IMG/VR virus record: IMGVR_UViG_3300006925_000191
Location: 1-21,281 of that record
Direction: 5' to 3' (one strand)
Source: a virus
Length of the DNA stretch: 21,281 bases
The translations under genes were made by a program, and so were the position numbers. Of this stretch, positions 1 to 6,767 are shown one piece after another. Each line of letters starts with the position of its first letter. Position 1 is the stretch's first letter. Under the pieces are notes generated by a model. The model ran no database searches. It was not told the DNA's origin and saw nothing but the letters and a program-made list of their open reading frames with translations.

Positions 1-39
1 ATTGAAGGCAAAGAATATAAACTGACGGAGGTGAAGTGA
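1..39 (+). CDS. C-terminal end of an unidentified protein (partial)
   Basis: Frame 1 is open from the window edge to a TGA at 37-39 and encodes only 12 residues ending in LTEVK. Its stop overlaps the next start as TGATG. That is the junction style used throughout this arm, so it is probably the tail of a real gene. Nothing can be said about its function. Confidence 0.45.
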   Translation: MEGKEYKLTEVK

Positions 40-263
40 TGAAACTATCTAACGCCCCTTTTAATTTAAACTCTAAGGCACATCTCAAAGTTCGGTACAT
101 TTTTGAGCGCAACGATACCGAACTAGAGAACGCTGTTTTAGATTTAGTTTGCGGTGAAAAAAAACGCTTTTATCCGCAGGAATGGGAGGCAGTTATAGAG
201 CATATAACTTCTTCTGACTTAACTATAGGACAATACATTAAACCATATGTACAAGGAGCATAG
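39..263 (+). CDS. Small hypothetical phage protein, 74 aa
   Basis: This is a small soluble-looking protein with no recognised family, signal peptide or membrane segment. The ATG at 39 is chosen over an in-frame GTG at 36 because a strong GGAGG at 27-31 sits 7 bases upstream of it. That ATG also overlaps the preceding stop (TGATG). The mid-protein is rich in charged residues, with a KKR cluster followed by an FYPQEW stretch. It lies in a run of small genes ahead of the replication block, a position where podoviruses often keep short early genes that act on the host. That role is inferred from position only. Confidence 0.65.
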   Translation: MKLSNAPFNLNSKAHLKVRYIFERNDTELENAVLDLVCGEKKRFYPQEWEAVIEHITSSDLTIGQYIKPYVQGA

Positions 264-265
264 CT

Positions 266-490
266 ATGGAGTTACCAACTGAAGAAGAGTTTACTGTCAT
301 CTGCTCAGAACATCTCTGGACTTTCACGATGGAGTCAGACTTAAATAAAGCTATGAAGGGCTTAAAGAATTATCACTACATGAAAAAGGTTATCAAGGAA
401 GGAGGCTCCAAGTATAAAAAAATACACAGGAAAGCATTTGAAAACTTCATTGATAGAACAAAAGAAATAGGTGCAGGCTATGTTAAATAA
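266..490 (+). CDS. Small hypothetical phage protein, 74 aa
   Basis: The product is a 74-residue protein with an acidic N-terminus (ELPTEEEF) and a lysine-rich middle and C-terminus. No domain is recognised. The ATG at 266 follows the previous stop by two bases, with AAGGAG at 253-258 at good spacing, so the start is well supported. The gene overlaps the next one by 11 bases. It is probably co-transcribed with its neighbours, and its function is unknown. Confidence 0.65.
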   Translation: MELPTEEEFTVICSEHLWTFTMESDLNKAMKGLKNYHYMKKVIKEGGSKYKKIHRKAFENFIDRTKEIGAGYVK

Positions 491-671
491 AAGCCCTGAA
501 GACTTAATGGTTTTAGAGTCTATAATAACTCAAGTAATATCTCAAATACAGGTGGATATATACGAAGGGGAGCTTGAACCACTGTTTGAAATGCTATCGT
601 TTGTTGACCTAAATATTTTAAAAGGTTACTTAAGTGAAGCAGAATTTCAGGAAAAGTTAAGATGGAATTAA
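480..671 (+). CDS. Small hypothetical phage protein, 63 aa
   Basis: This is a leucine- and glutamate-rich protein that looks mostly helical, with patterned hydrophobics (VLESIITQVISQIQVDI). No family is recognised. A GTG at 471 is in frame, but the ATG at 480 is preferred and still overlaps the previous gene by 11 bases. The ribosome-binding site is weak (AGG at 470s), which fits coupling to the upstream gene. It is the last gene before the AT-rich regulatory stretch at about 672-804. Confidence 0.6.
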   Translation: MLNKSPEDLMVLESIITQVISQIQVDIYEGELEPLFEMLSFVDLNILKGYLSEAEFQEKLRWN

Positions 672-697
672 ATAAAACAAAAAGGATAACTAAATGA

Positions 698-735
698 CTT
701 ATAAGTTAGTAAGTTCTTACGAACTAACTTATAAG
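698..735. repeat. 13-bp perfect inverted repeat (operator or RNA hairpin)
   Basis: The arms CTTATAAGTTAGT (698-710) and ACTAACTTATAAG (723-735) are exact reverse complements around a 12-base centre. The centre could form a second register (GTAAG, TT, CTTAC at 709-720). The repeat lies just downstream of the predicted start (about 739) of the leftward promoter at 746-774. It could be the 5' stem-loop of a leftward RNA or a protein-binding operator. No U-tract follows directly on either strand, so it is a poor intrinsic terminator. Confidence 0.75.
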
Positions 736-745
736 ACATTAAGTT

Positions 746-774
746 ATTATACCACAAACAACGACGACTGTCAA
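746..774 (-). promoter_or_regulatory. Perfect sigma70 promoter on the minus strand
   Basis: Read on the minus strand, TTGACA (774-769) is separated by exactly 17 bases from TATAAT (751-746). A TG one base upstream of the -10 box makes it an extended -10. Transcription would start near 739 and run leftward, antisense to the small genes at 39-671. The 12 bases TTGTGGTATAAT are identical to the -10 region of the rightward promoter at 2020-2048, which argues against chance. No leftward gene is visible in 1-739, so the product may be a non-coding or antisense RNA. Confidence 0.7.
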
Positions 775-804
775 GTAAATTTAAACAAAAAAGGTAATAA
801 AATT

Positions 805-1062
805 ATGGAAACTTTATTCAACTTAATCGCAAAATCAACACACTCATTAGCTTTTAGCGGCAAGAAAAACGGTACAGTATTTGGAAAGTCTTTCATTGTA
901 AGAAAACGAACAAGCAAGAACCGCTTCGAGGTTAGCAAAGGAGAGTGCTTCAATATCTTTCATTGCTACAAGTGGGCTTTTTATGTTCAACACAAACAGT
1001 CTCGAAGCATTAGCTTCAAGAACATCAAAGATATTAATGGCGTTGAAGGAGTACAATCATAA
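805..1062 (+). CDS. Small basic hypothetical protein, 85 aa
   Basis: The frame stays open upstream to an ATG at 694, which has a good AAAGGA (681-686). The longer reading would translate the inverted repeat and the antisense promoter into a low-complexity Y/T/N-rich leader. I therefore prefer the ATG at 805, with AAGG near 790-794, but the 122-residue form starting at 694 is possible. The protein is rich in lysine, arginine and serine (KKNGTVFGKSFIVRKRTSK) and has two cysteines near its middle. No family is recognised. Its stop overlaps the DUF932 start as TAATG, so the two are probably translated together. Confidence 0.55.
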   Translation: METLFNLIAKSTHSLAFSGKKNGTVFGKSFIVRKRTSKNRFEVSKGECFNIFHCYKWAFYVQHKQSRSISFKNIKDINGVEGVQS

Positions 1063-2012
1063 TGACTATCATGCAAATGTTCCCAAACAACTCAGCACTT
1101 CAAGCCATCCGAGAGGGTGGCTACGGCTCAGCAGATTTTGATATAGCTACAGCACCATTAGTTTATGAGGCTAGAACAGACGAGTGCGATGAAATAACAG
1201 AGCGTATGTATAGTACCAAATCTGTAATCTACCGCACCGATACTGGTGAAGAGTTAGGAGTTCATGGTCATGGCTATAAGCCAGTGGCTCCCAAGAAGAT
1301 GATAGATGTTACCCGCAATATTATTGAGCGTTCAGGGCTTAGCGTTGATGGCATCGAAGAGATTATCAGAACTTCTCACGATGGCTCAAGAACTTTTGTG
1401 CAATACAAGTTACCTGCTCATACTTATAATACTCCAGATGGTGACACTGCATCCCTTGGTCTGCTTGCAGTGTCAAGCTTTGACGGGACTTGGCCGTTTA
1501 TGATTAGTGCTGCAGCTATACAATGTGCTTGTACAAACCTACAAGTTTTTATCGGCGGTGAGGTTGCAGTATTTAAAGCTAAACATACTCGCAACTTAAA
1601 CATTGAGGTAGGTGCAAGCGTTGTAACTAAAGCTCTAGATGTTTTCGAGAATCAACGTGACTTGTGGGGTAAGTGGAGCAATGAAAAACTAACAGACTTT
1701 GATGCTTTCTTAAGTATTGTACAGGCTTTAAAAGCTGACTCAGCCCAAAAGATTATTGACGATACTTACTGGAAAACAGGTGAAGAAATAATCCGCCTTA
1801 TGCCGAGGTCTAACCCATCACTTGAATATATCTTCAGTGCTTGGCACAAGTACAAGACACGCTTAGGTTCTAATCGTTGGGCTTTGTTTAATGCCATGAC
1901 TGACTGGTCTACTCATGCAACAGCACAGCGTAAGGATGCTGTAATCAATATAGCTTCAACACAGAACACTAGACAAGCACTTGTTCAGCAACACTTTTCA
2001 AAAGCAGCATAA
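1062..2012 (+). CDS. DUF932-family phage protein, 316 aa
   Basis: The protein belongs, by motif recognition, to the DUF932 (phage/plasmid-like TIGR03299) family found in many phages and plasmids. Its biochemical role is not established. Hallmarks seen are SSFDGTW (about 138-144), a cysteine-containing CACTNLQVF (155-163), KHTRN (174-178) and the C-terminal RWALFNAMTDWSTH (272-285). The length is normal for the family. The start at 1062 overlaps the previous stop (TAATG) and has GAAGGAG at 1045-1051. Later in-frame ATGs at 1071 and 1077 are less well placed. It sits just ahead of the replication block and is separated from it by a promoter, so it probably belongs to an earlier transcript. A DNA-transaction role is guessed from context only. 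Confidence 0.85.
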   Translation: MTIMQMFPNNSALQAIREGGYGSADFDIATAPLVYEARTDECDEITERMYSTKSVIYRTDTGEELGVHGHGYKPVAPKKMIDVTRNIIERSGLSVDGIEEIIRTSHDGSRTFVQYKLPAHTYNTPDGDTASLGLLAVSSFDGTWPFMISAAAIQCACTNLQVFIGGEVAVFKAKHTRNLNIEVGASVVTKALDVFENQRDLWGKWSNEKLTDFDAFLSIVQALKADSAQKIIDDTYWKTGEEIIRLMPRSNPSLEYIFSAWHKYKTRLGSNRWALFNAMTDWSTHATAQRKDAVINIASTQNTRQALVQQHFSKAA

Positions 2013-2019
2013 TAAAAAC

Positions 2020-2048
2020 TTTACTTTTACAACAACTTGTGGTATAAT
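2020..2048 (+). promoter_or_regulatory. Sigma70-type promoter ahead of the replication genes
   Basis: The -35 box TTTACT (2020-2025, 4 of 6 consensus) lies 17 bases from a perfect TATAAT (2043-2048) with an extended -10 TG. It sits in the 74-base gap before the ssDNA-binding protein gene. A small dyad (GTGG 2039-2042 with CCAC 2050-2053) brackets the -10 box and could be an operator or chance. The sequence TTGTGGTATAAT is shared with the minus-strand promoter at 746-774. Confidence 0.7.
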
Positions 2049-2086
2049 GCCACTTCATTTTAACACCAACCAATAGGATAAATACT

Positions 2087-2512
2087 ATGCCAATATTATC
2101 AGGAACAGCTTACTGGGCAAGCGTAACAACCCCCAACACCACTTATGACCCAGTGTACACAGTAAACTTAGTGGTCGATGAAGACACTGCACAGAACTTT
2201 CGCTCCGAAGGTTTCACAGTGAAGGACATGGACGAAGGCCCTGCAATAGTGCTTAAGCGTAAAGTCCACGGCCCTAACGGGATGATTCGCCAAGCGCCTA
2301 AGCTTGTAGATGCTCAGAAGAATCCAATCGACGAGCGTGTAGGTAACGGCTCTTCAGTTAAGGTTCAGTACAAGGAGTGGGAATCTGTATACAAAGGAAA
2401 GACTTTCAAAGGTCTAGACTTTCAAGCTATGCAGGTTTTAGATTTAGTATCTGTCGGTTCCGTTGACGGTTCCGAGTTCGATGTAGAAGACGAAATGGAG
2501 GAAGCTATCTAA
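2087..2512 (+). CDS. Single-stranded DNA-binding protein, 141 aa
   Basis: This is likely the phage ssDNA-binding protein, functionally equivalent to T7 gp2.5. It would coat single strands at the fork and in recombination. The order of motifs resembles the phage single-strand-binding family: an N-terminal SGTAYWASV, a strand-rich core with YTVNLVVDEDT (about 24-34), a conserved ERVGNGSSVKV (83-93), and an acidic tail (128-141) ending DEMEEAI. Acidic tails in these proteins contact polymerase and helicase. An AGGATAA Shine-Dalgarno precedes the ATG, which is the first gene after the promoter at 2020-2048. The next gene starts immediately after its stop. The assignment is by pattern and position, not by a search. 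Confidence 0.75.
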   Translation: MPILSGTAYWASVTTPNTTYDPVYTVNLVVDEDTAQNFRSEGFTVKDMDEGPAIVLKRKVHGPNGMIRQAPKLVDAQKNPIDERVGNGSSVKVQYKEWESVYKGKTFKGLDFQAMQVLDLVSVGSVDGSEFDVEDEMEEAI

Positions 2513-2743
2513 ATGAAAACATATAGGCGAGACGGTATCTCTTATGATGTCAGCTTGCTTGACGAAGAAGCCCAAGGATTATTCGGGCTTCTTCAACAGG
2601 CAATGATAAAAGTAAGAGGAGCAAGCGATGAGGTTCAGTTGTTCCAAGCTGGCGCTCAACACATTAAAGTTTTATTTGAAGATAAGCTTACGGATGAAGC
2701 TATCACCGAAGAAGAGGATATGGAAGTTGCAATCGAAGGCTAA
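2513..2743 (+). CDS. Small acidic phage protein, 76 aa
   Basis: This small, largely helical protein has an N-terminal YRRDGISYDVSLLDEEAQ segment and a strongly acidic end (TEEEDMEVAIEG). The pattern is reminiscent of small phage proteins of the DUF6447 kind, which I suggest only weakly. The ATG directly abuts the preceding stop, with GGAGGAA at about 2497-2503 inside the end of the ssDNA-binding protein gene. Its place between the single-strand-binding protein and the primase-helicase suggests an accessory replication role, which is inference. Confidence 0.65.
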   Translation: MKTYRRDGISYDVSLLDEEAQGLFGLLQQAMIKVRGASDEVQLFQAGAQHIKVLFEDKLTDEAITEEEDMEVAIEG

Positions 2744-2758
2744 TAACGAGGTGACAAA

Positions 2759-4420
2759 ATGTCGTTTGTTAAATTTCATCTGCCCTGCAATTCTTGTGGG
2801 GGCAGTGACCCAGTAAGCCAGAACGCTGATGGGTCTGCGTATTGCTTTAGCTGCAATACTTTTTTTAAAGACTACAGCACACCGGAAGTGCAACAACAAG
2901 ATACCGTAACGGACTTTACAAGGTATCAACCCAATGGAACAGGTAGCGGAAACAGCTACAACGCCTTAACCGATAGAGGTATTAGCATTGATACAGCCAA
3001 AAAGTATGGCGTTAAATCTACTACACTTAACGGAAAGGTGACGAGCCACCACTATCCTTACTTCAACAAAGGCGAGGAAGTAGCTACAAAAGTTAGAAAG
3101 CTTAACAAGCAGTTTGCTTGGAAAGGTAACTCAAAAGAAACAGGGCTGTTTGGAGAACAGTTGTTCAAAGCAGGCGGTAAGTTTATTACATTAGTAGAAG
3201 GAGAGTGTGACGCTATGGCGGCATACGAACTGCTCGGAAGTAAGTGGCCTGTAGTATCAATCAAATCGGGAGCGCAAGGAGGCGCTCGTGATGTCAAGAA
3301 TAGCTTAGAGTTTTTAGAGTCTTTCGACACAGTTGTAATATGTCTTGACTCAGACCCTGTTGGCAAGGAAGGGGCTAAGGCAATCGCCAAGCTGCTCACG
3401 CCAAACAAAGCTAAGATAATGACATTGCCCGAAGGGTTCAAAGACCCTAACGATATGCTCAAAGAGCGCAAGCATTCCACGTTTGTTAATTGTTTTTGGG
3501 ATGCAAAAGTCTACACCCCCTCTGGGATTATGAATCTATCCAACCAGTTAGACGAATACAAGCGTTTACGTACAGAAAAGCTTCCGTCAATCCCTTATCC
3601 TTGGAAGGGCTTAAACACTAAGCTAGAGGGCATGAGGGCCGGAGAGTTAATAACACTGACTGGCGGTACTGGCCTTGGTAAATCTTCTGTGACCAGAGAA
3701 CTAGAACACTGGCTCATCAACCACACTAAAGATAACGTAGGTATTGTAGCTCTTGAAGAGAACTGGAGCCGTACTGCCGAAGGTATCATGGCTGTTGAAG
3801 CCAACGCTAAGCTTCACCTAGACAGCGTTAAGAACAAGGTCGGAGACGACAGGCTCGAACAATACTACCGCAAGGTTTTCATGGGAGAAAACGAGGGTCG
3901 TGTTTGGATTCATGCTCACCTTGGTGTCAACAACCTAGAAGATATATTCAGCAAGCTGCGCTACTTGATTGTAGGCTTAGACTGTAAGTGGGTTGTTGTT
4001 GACCACCTTCACATGCTAGTGCTTCAAGCCTTGGAGGGTGACGAGAGAAAAGCTATTGACGGTATCATGCATAGGCTTCGCTCTCTAGTTGAAGAGACAG
4101 GTGCAGGTATGATTCTAGTCTCACACCTTCGTAGAGTTGACGGCAATCGTGGACATGAGAATGGTATCGAAACAGGACTATCACATCTTCGAGGCTCTCA
4201 GAGTATCGCCCAGTTGTCAGATTGTGTTATATCTTTAGAGCGCAACCAACAATCAGACGACGAGATAGAGGCATCCACTACCAAGGTTCGAGTGCTTAAG
4301 TCTAGGTATACTGGAGATGTTGGCGTAGCCTGCAGCCTTCTATATGATGCCGACACTGGAAGACTAGAAGAAGTTAATGACGGTGATAACTATGATGCCT
4401 TTGACGGAGACGAGCTATGA
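2759..4420 (+). CDS. T7 gp4-like DNA primase-helicase, 553 aa
   Basis: The protein is a bifunctional replication enzyme that unwinds the fork and primes the lagging strand. The N-terminal zinc-binding domain has Cys10, Cys13, Cys29 and Cys32. The TOPRIM primase core shows VEGECDAM (Glu148) and LDSDP (Asp197, Asp199). The RecA-type helicase shows Walker A GGTGLGKSS (302-310), Walker B VVVDH (412-416), the SHLRR switch (His456) and an arginine-finger segment SRYTGDVG (515-522) matching the T7 arrangement. The tail is acidic (DGDNYDAFDGDEL), as in T7, where it binds the polymerase. Length is close to T7 gp4 (566). GAGGTG at 2748-2753 supports the start. It overlaps the polymerase gene as ATGA. 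Confidence 0.97.
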   Translation: MSFVKFHLPCNSCGGSDPVSQNADGSAYCFSCNTFFKDYSTPEVQQQDTVTDFTRYQPNGTGSGNSYNALTDRGISIDTAKKYGVKSTTLNGKVTSHHYPYFNKGEEVATKVRKLNKQFAWKGNSKETGLFGEQLFKAGGKFITLVEGECDAMAAYELLGSKWPVVSIKSGAQGGARDVKNSLEFLESFDTVVICLDSDPVGKEGAKAIAKLLTPNKAKIMTLPEGFKDPNDMLKERKHSTFVNCFWDAKVYTPSGIMNLSNQLDEYKRLRTEKLPSIPYPWKGLNTKLEGMRAGELITLTGGTGLGKSSVTRELEHWLINHTKDNVGIVALEENWSRTAEGIMAVEANAKLHLDSVKNKVGDDRLEQYYRKVFMGENEGRVWIHAHLGVNNLEDIFSKLRYLIVGLDCKWVVVDHLHMLVLQALEGDERKAIDGIMHRLRSLVEETGAGMILVSHLRRVDGNRGHENGIETGLSHLRGSQSIAQLSDCVISLERNQQSDDEIEASTTKVRVLKSRYTGDVGVACSLLYDADTGRLEEVNDGDNYDAFDGDEL

Positions 4421-6180
4421 GTAACCTAGTGTTTGACATTGAGGCAGACGGTCTTGACCCCACTAAGATATTCTGCATTGTTGCTCAAGATGTAGACACG
4501 ATGGAAGTGTTTAAGTTTGACAACACTCAACTCGAAAAAGGCTATGGTCTCTTACGAGCTGCAGATAAACTAATCGGTCATAACATTATTGGTTATGACC
4601 TTCCGGCCATCAAAGACATTACCGGACTTGACCTAAGCAACAAGAAGATTGTAGATACACTGGTACTTTCTAGATTGTTTAAACCTACCCGTGAGGGTGG
4701 TCACGGCTTAGAGTCTTGGGGCTACCGCCTCAAGTTCAACAAGGGTGACTACGGTGCTAACCAAGATGCTTGGGATGCGTACTGCCCTGAGATGCTAGAG
4801 TATTGTAAGCGTGATGTAGAACTGAACACTAAAGTATATCAGCAGTTGCGTGTCGAGAGCCGAGGCTTCACACCTACCGCAGTAAAGCTTGAGCATTCAG
4901 TTGCTAAGATTATAGACGAGCAGCGCCGCAACGGTTTTGAGTTAGACATGCGTAAAGCTATGTTGCTTGTTGCAATGTTCCAAGAGAAGCTAGATGCTAC
5001 AGAATCTGAAGTGCATGAAACATTCAAGCCTAAAGTTATTGTAGATATTCTTAAGCCAAAGTATACCAAAAGCGGAAAGCTTGCTAAGGTTGCTGACGGC
5101 CCAGATGGTAAGGGTGTTAGACTTACTGACGAAGAGTATGACATCATGGTTCAAACCAACAAGCCTCTCAAGCGTGAGACCCACATAGAGTTTAACTTGG
5201 GTTCTCGTAAGCAGATAGGTGAGTATCTTGTTGAGGCCGGATGGACACCTAAGAACTTTACACCTACTGGTCAGCCAATTGTTGACGAAGGTACACTGTC
5301 TAAGGTTAAGAATATACCTGAAGCTGCACTGATTGCTACGTACCTAATGCTTCAAAAGCGTTTAGCACAAGTAAACAGTTGGATAAAAGCAGCCGACCCC
5401 GACAACAGGGTGCGTGGATATGTTAATCCTAACGGGGCAGTGACGGGCCGCATGACACATAGCCACCCCAACATGGCCCAAATACCTAGTAGCACCTCTC
5501 CCTACGGAAAAGAATGTAGGTCTTGTTGGACTGTTAAAGAAGACAACAGGCTTGTGGGTATTGATGCTTCGGGCTTAGAACTTAGAATGCTTGCACACTA
5601 TATGAACGATAAGGAGTATACAAATGAAATCCTCACTGGAGACATTCACTCAGCTAACCAAAGACTTGCAGGTCTTGAATCAAGAAGTCAGGCGAAGACT
5701 TTCATCTATGCCCTCCTATACGGAGCAGGAGATGCAAAGCTTGGGGCAGTGGCTAAGCAGGGCAAAGCAAGAGGCAGAGAGTTGCGAAACAAGTTTCTTG
5801 ATAGTCTCCCATCATTTAGGTCTCTTGTCGGAAGGGTACAAAGAGAAAGTAAAAAAGGATTCCTCAAGGGGTTAGATGGTCGTAAGCTTTCTATACGCTC
5901 TGAACATGCAGCCCTTAACACATTGCTGCAATCTGCAGGCGCTATAGTTATGAAGGAAGCCCTCGTAATTCTTGACGGTTACTTGAAAGAACATGGGATT
6001 GATGCTAAGTTTGTAGCTAATGTTCACGATGAGTGGCAGATTGAATGTGGAGTATCTGATGCAGTAGACGTAGGAAAACTAGGAGTTGAGGCTATCGTAC
6101 AAGCAGGCCAAAACTTAAACCTTAACTGTCCCTTGGACGGTGATTATAAAGTAGGGGAGGCTTGGCATGAAACCCACTAA
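4417..6180 (+). CDS. T7-like family A DNA polymerase, 587 aa
   Basis: This is the replicative polymerase with a 3'-5' proofreading domain. Exonuclease motifs are DIEADGL (Asp7, Glu9), GHNIIGYD (55-61) and YCKRD (129-133). Polymerase motif A is IDASGLELR (Asp383). Motif B is RSQAKTFIYALLYGAG (423-438), with Tyr431 at the place of E. coli Phe762. Motif C is VHDEW (His537, Asp538). The T7 enzyme is 704 residues. From memory of its sequence, most of the deficit lies before the FN motif at 259-260, where T7 carries its thioredoxin-binding insertion, so thioredoxin clamping is doubtful here. The start overlaps the helicase stop (ATGA). The Tyr variant is usually linked with fast lytic replication. 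Confidence 0.97.
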   Translation: MSNLVFDIEADGLDPTKIFCIVAQDVDTMEVFKFDNTQLEKGYGLLRAADKLIGHNIIGYDLPAIKDITGLDLSNKKIVDTLVLSRLFKPTREGGHGLESWGYRLKFNKGDYGANQDAWDAYCPEMLEYCKRDVELNTKVYQQLRVESRGFTPTAVKLEHSVAKIIDEQRRNGFELDMRKAMLLVAMFQEKLDATESEVHETFKPKVIVDILKPKYTKSGKLAKVADGPDGKGVRLTDEEYDIMVQTNKPLKRETHIEFNLGSRKQIGEYLVEAGWTPKNFTPTGQPIVDEGTLSKVKNIPEAALIATYLMLQKRLAQVNSWIKAADPDNRVRGYVNPNGAVTGRMTHSHPNMAQIPSSTSPYGKECRSCWTVKEDNRLVGIDASGLELRMLAHYMNDKEYTNEILTGDIHSANQRLAGLESRSQAKTFIYALLYGAGDAKLGAVAKQGKARGRELRNKFLDSLPSFRSLVGRVQRESKKGFLKGLDGRKLSIRSEHAALNTLLQSAGAIVMKEALVILDGYLKEHGIDAKFVANVHDEWQIECGVSDAVDVGKLGVEAIVQAGQNLNLNCPLDGDYKVGEAWHETH

Positions 6181-6355
6181 AAAATGTAATCGTTGCGAAA
6201 GTGAATTAGTAGCTGAAGAAAACTGGACTATGGGCAATGTTCGCAAAAAGAATTATATATGTAAGGCGTGTGATAATTCTAAGAGAAAATTGAACCTAAA
6301 GAAATCCAAAGAAAAAACTAAATCAGAAGAGGTCAAACAAGATGAAGCCGTGTAA
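6167..6355 (+). CDS. Small zinc-ribbon protein, 62 aa
   Basis: Two CxxC knuckles (Cys7/Cys10 and Cys32/Cys35) frame a short strand-rich segment with NWTMGNV, followed by a lysine-rich tail (from about 39). This is a typical phage zinc ribbon likely to bind nucleic acid or a protein partner. It overlaps the polymerase end by 14 bases and the next gene by 14 bases. GGGGAGG at 6154-6160 lies 6 bases before the ATG. Function is unknown. Its position suggests a replication accessory. Confidence 0.8.
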   Translation: MKPTKKCNRCESELVAEENWTMGNVRKKNYICKACDNSKRKLNLKKSKEKTKSEEVKQDEAV

Positions 6356-6767
6356 AGAAGATAGAAAAAAATTCGACTTAGATTTAGCATACGGTGAAGT
6401 GCGTGAAGACAAAATTGCTGATATGCTTACAGGAAAAAAGATAGAGGTTAAGTCAGAGCGTGACCTTTGGCAGAAGACAGGAAACATTTGCATTGAGTAC
6501 AAGTCTTACGGTAAGCCGTCAGGTATTGACGCTACTGAGTCTGACTACTGGTTTCATAACTTATGTATTGGTGATGATGAATACTGTACACTGGTTTTCA
6601 ATACCGCCACACTTAAGAAGATTGTTAAGCGCCTAGATAGTTTTAAAACTGTATCGGGTGGTGACAACAGGGCAAGCCAGATGTATTTGTTAAATCTTCA
6701 GAAGCTATTTTCTTCTGATGTAATCAAAGCATTTAAGGAGCTAGAAGATGAACCAGAAGCAGCTTAA
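6342..6767 (+). CDS. Putative PD-(D/E)XK-fold nuclease, 141 aa
   Basis: The protein probably has a restriction-endonuclease-like fold. An N-terminal helix carries Glu19/Glu22, followed by a lysine-glycine turn and the strand motif KIEVKSER (Glu35, Lys37), the ExK pair of the catalytic core. A second strand, GNICIEYKSYGKPSGI (47-62), is typical of a phage-encoded subfamily. The usual separate aspartate of the motif is not obvious. It may act as a resolvase or nicking enzyme in DNA processing, but substrate cannot be told. It overlaps both neighbours (14 and 20 bases), and the translation signal lies within the zinc-ribbon gene. The C-terminus is acidic. Confidence 0.6.
   Translation: MKPCKEDRKKFDLDLAYGEVREDKIADMLTGKKIEVKSERDLWQKTGNICIEYKSYGKPSGIDATESDYWFHNLCIGDDEYCTLVFNTATLKKIVKRLDSFKTVSGGDNRASQMYLLNLQKLFSSDVIKAFKELEDEPEAA

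Noticed and set aside
694-804. N-terminal extension of the 805-1062 gene from an ATG at 694
   Set aside because: A good Shine-Dalgarno is present, but the added 37 residues are low-complexity and would be encoded by the inverted repeat and the antisense promoter. Kept only as an alternative start.
771-1056. Minus-strand open frames opposite the 805-1062 gene
   Set aside because: They start upstream of or within the leftward promoter, lack ribosome-binding sites and resemble no family; they are shadows of the plus-strand gene.
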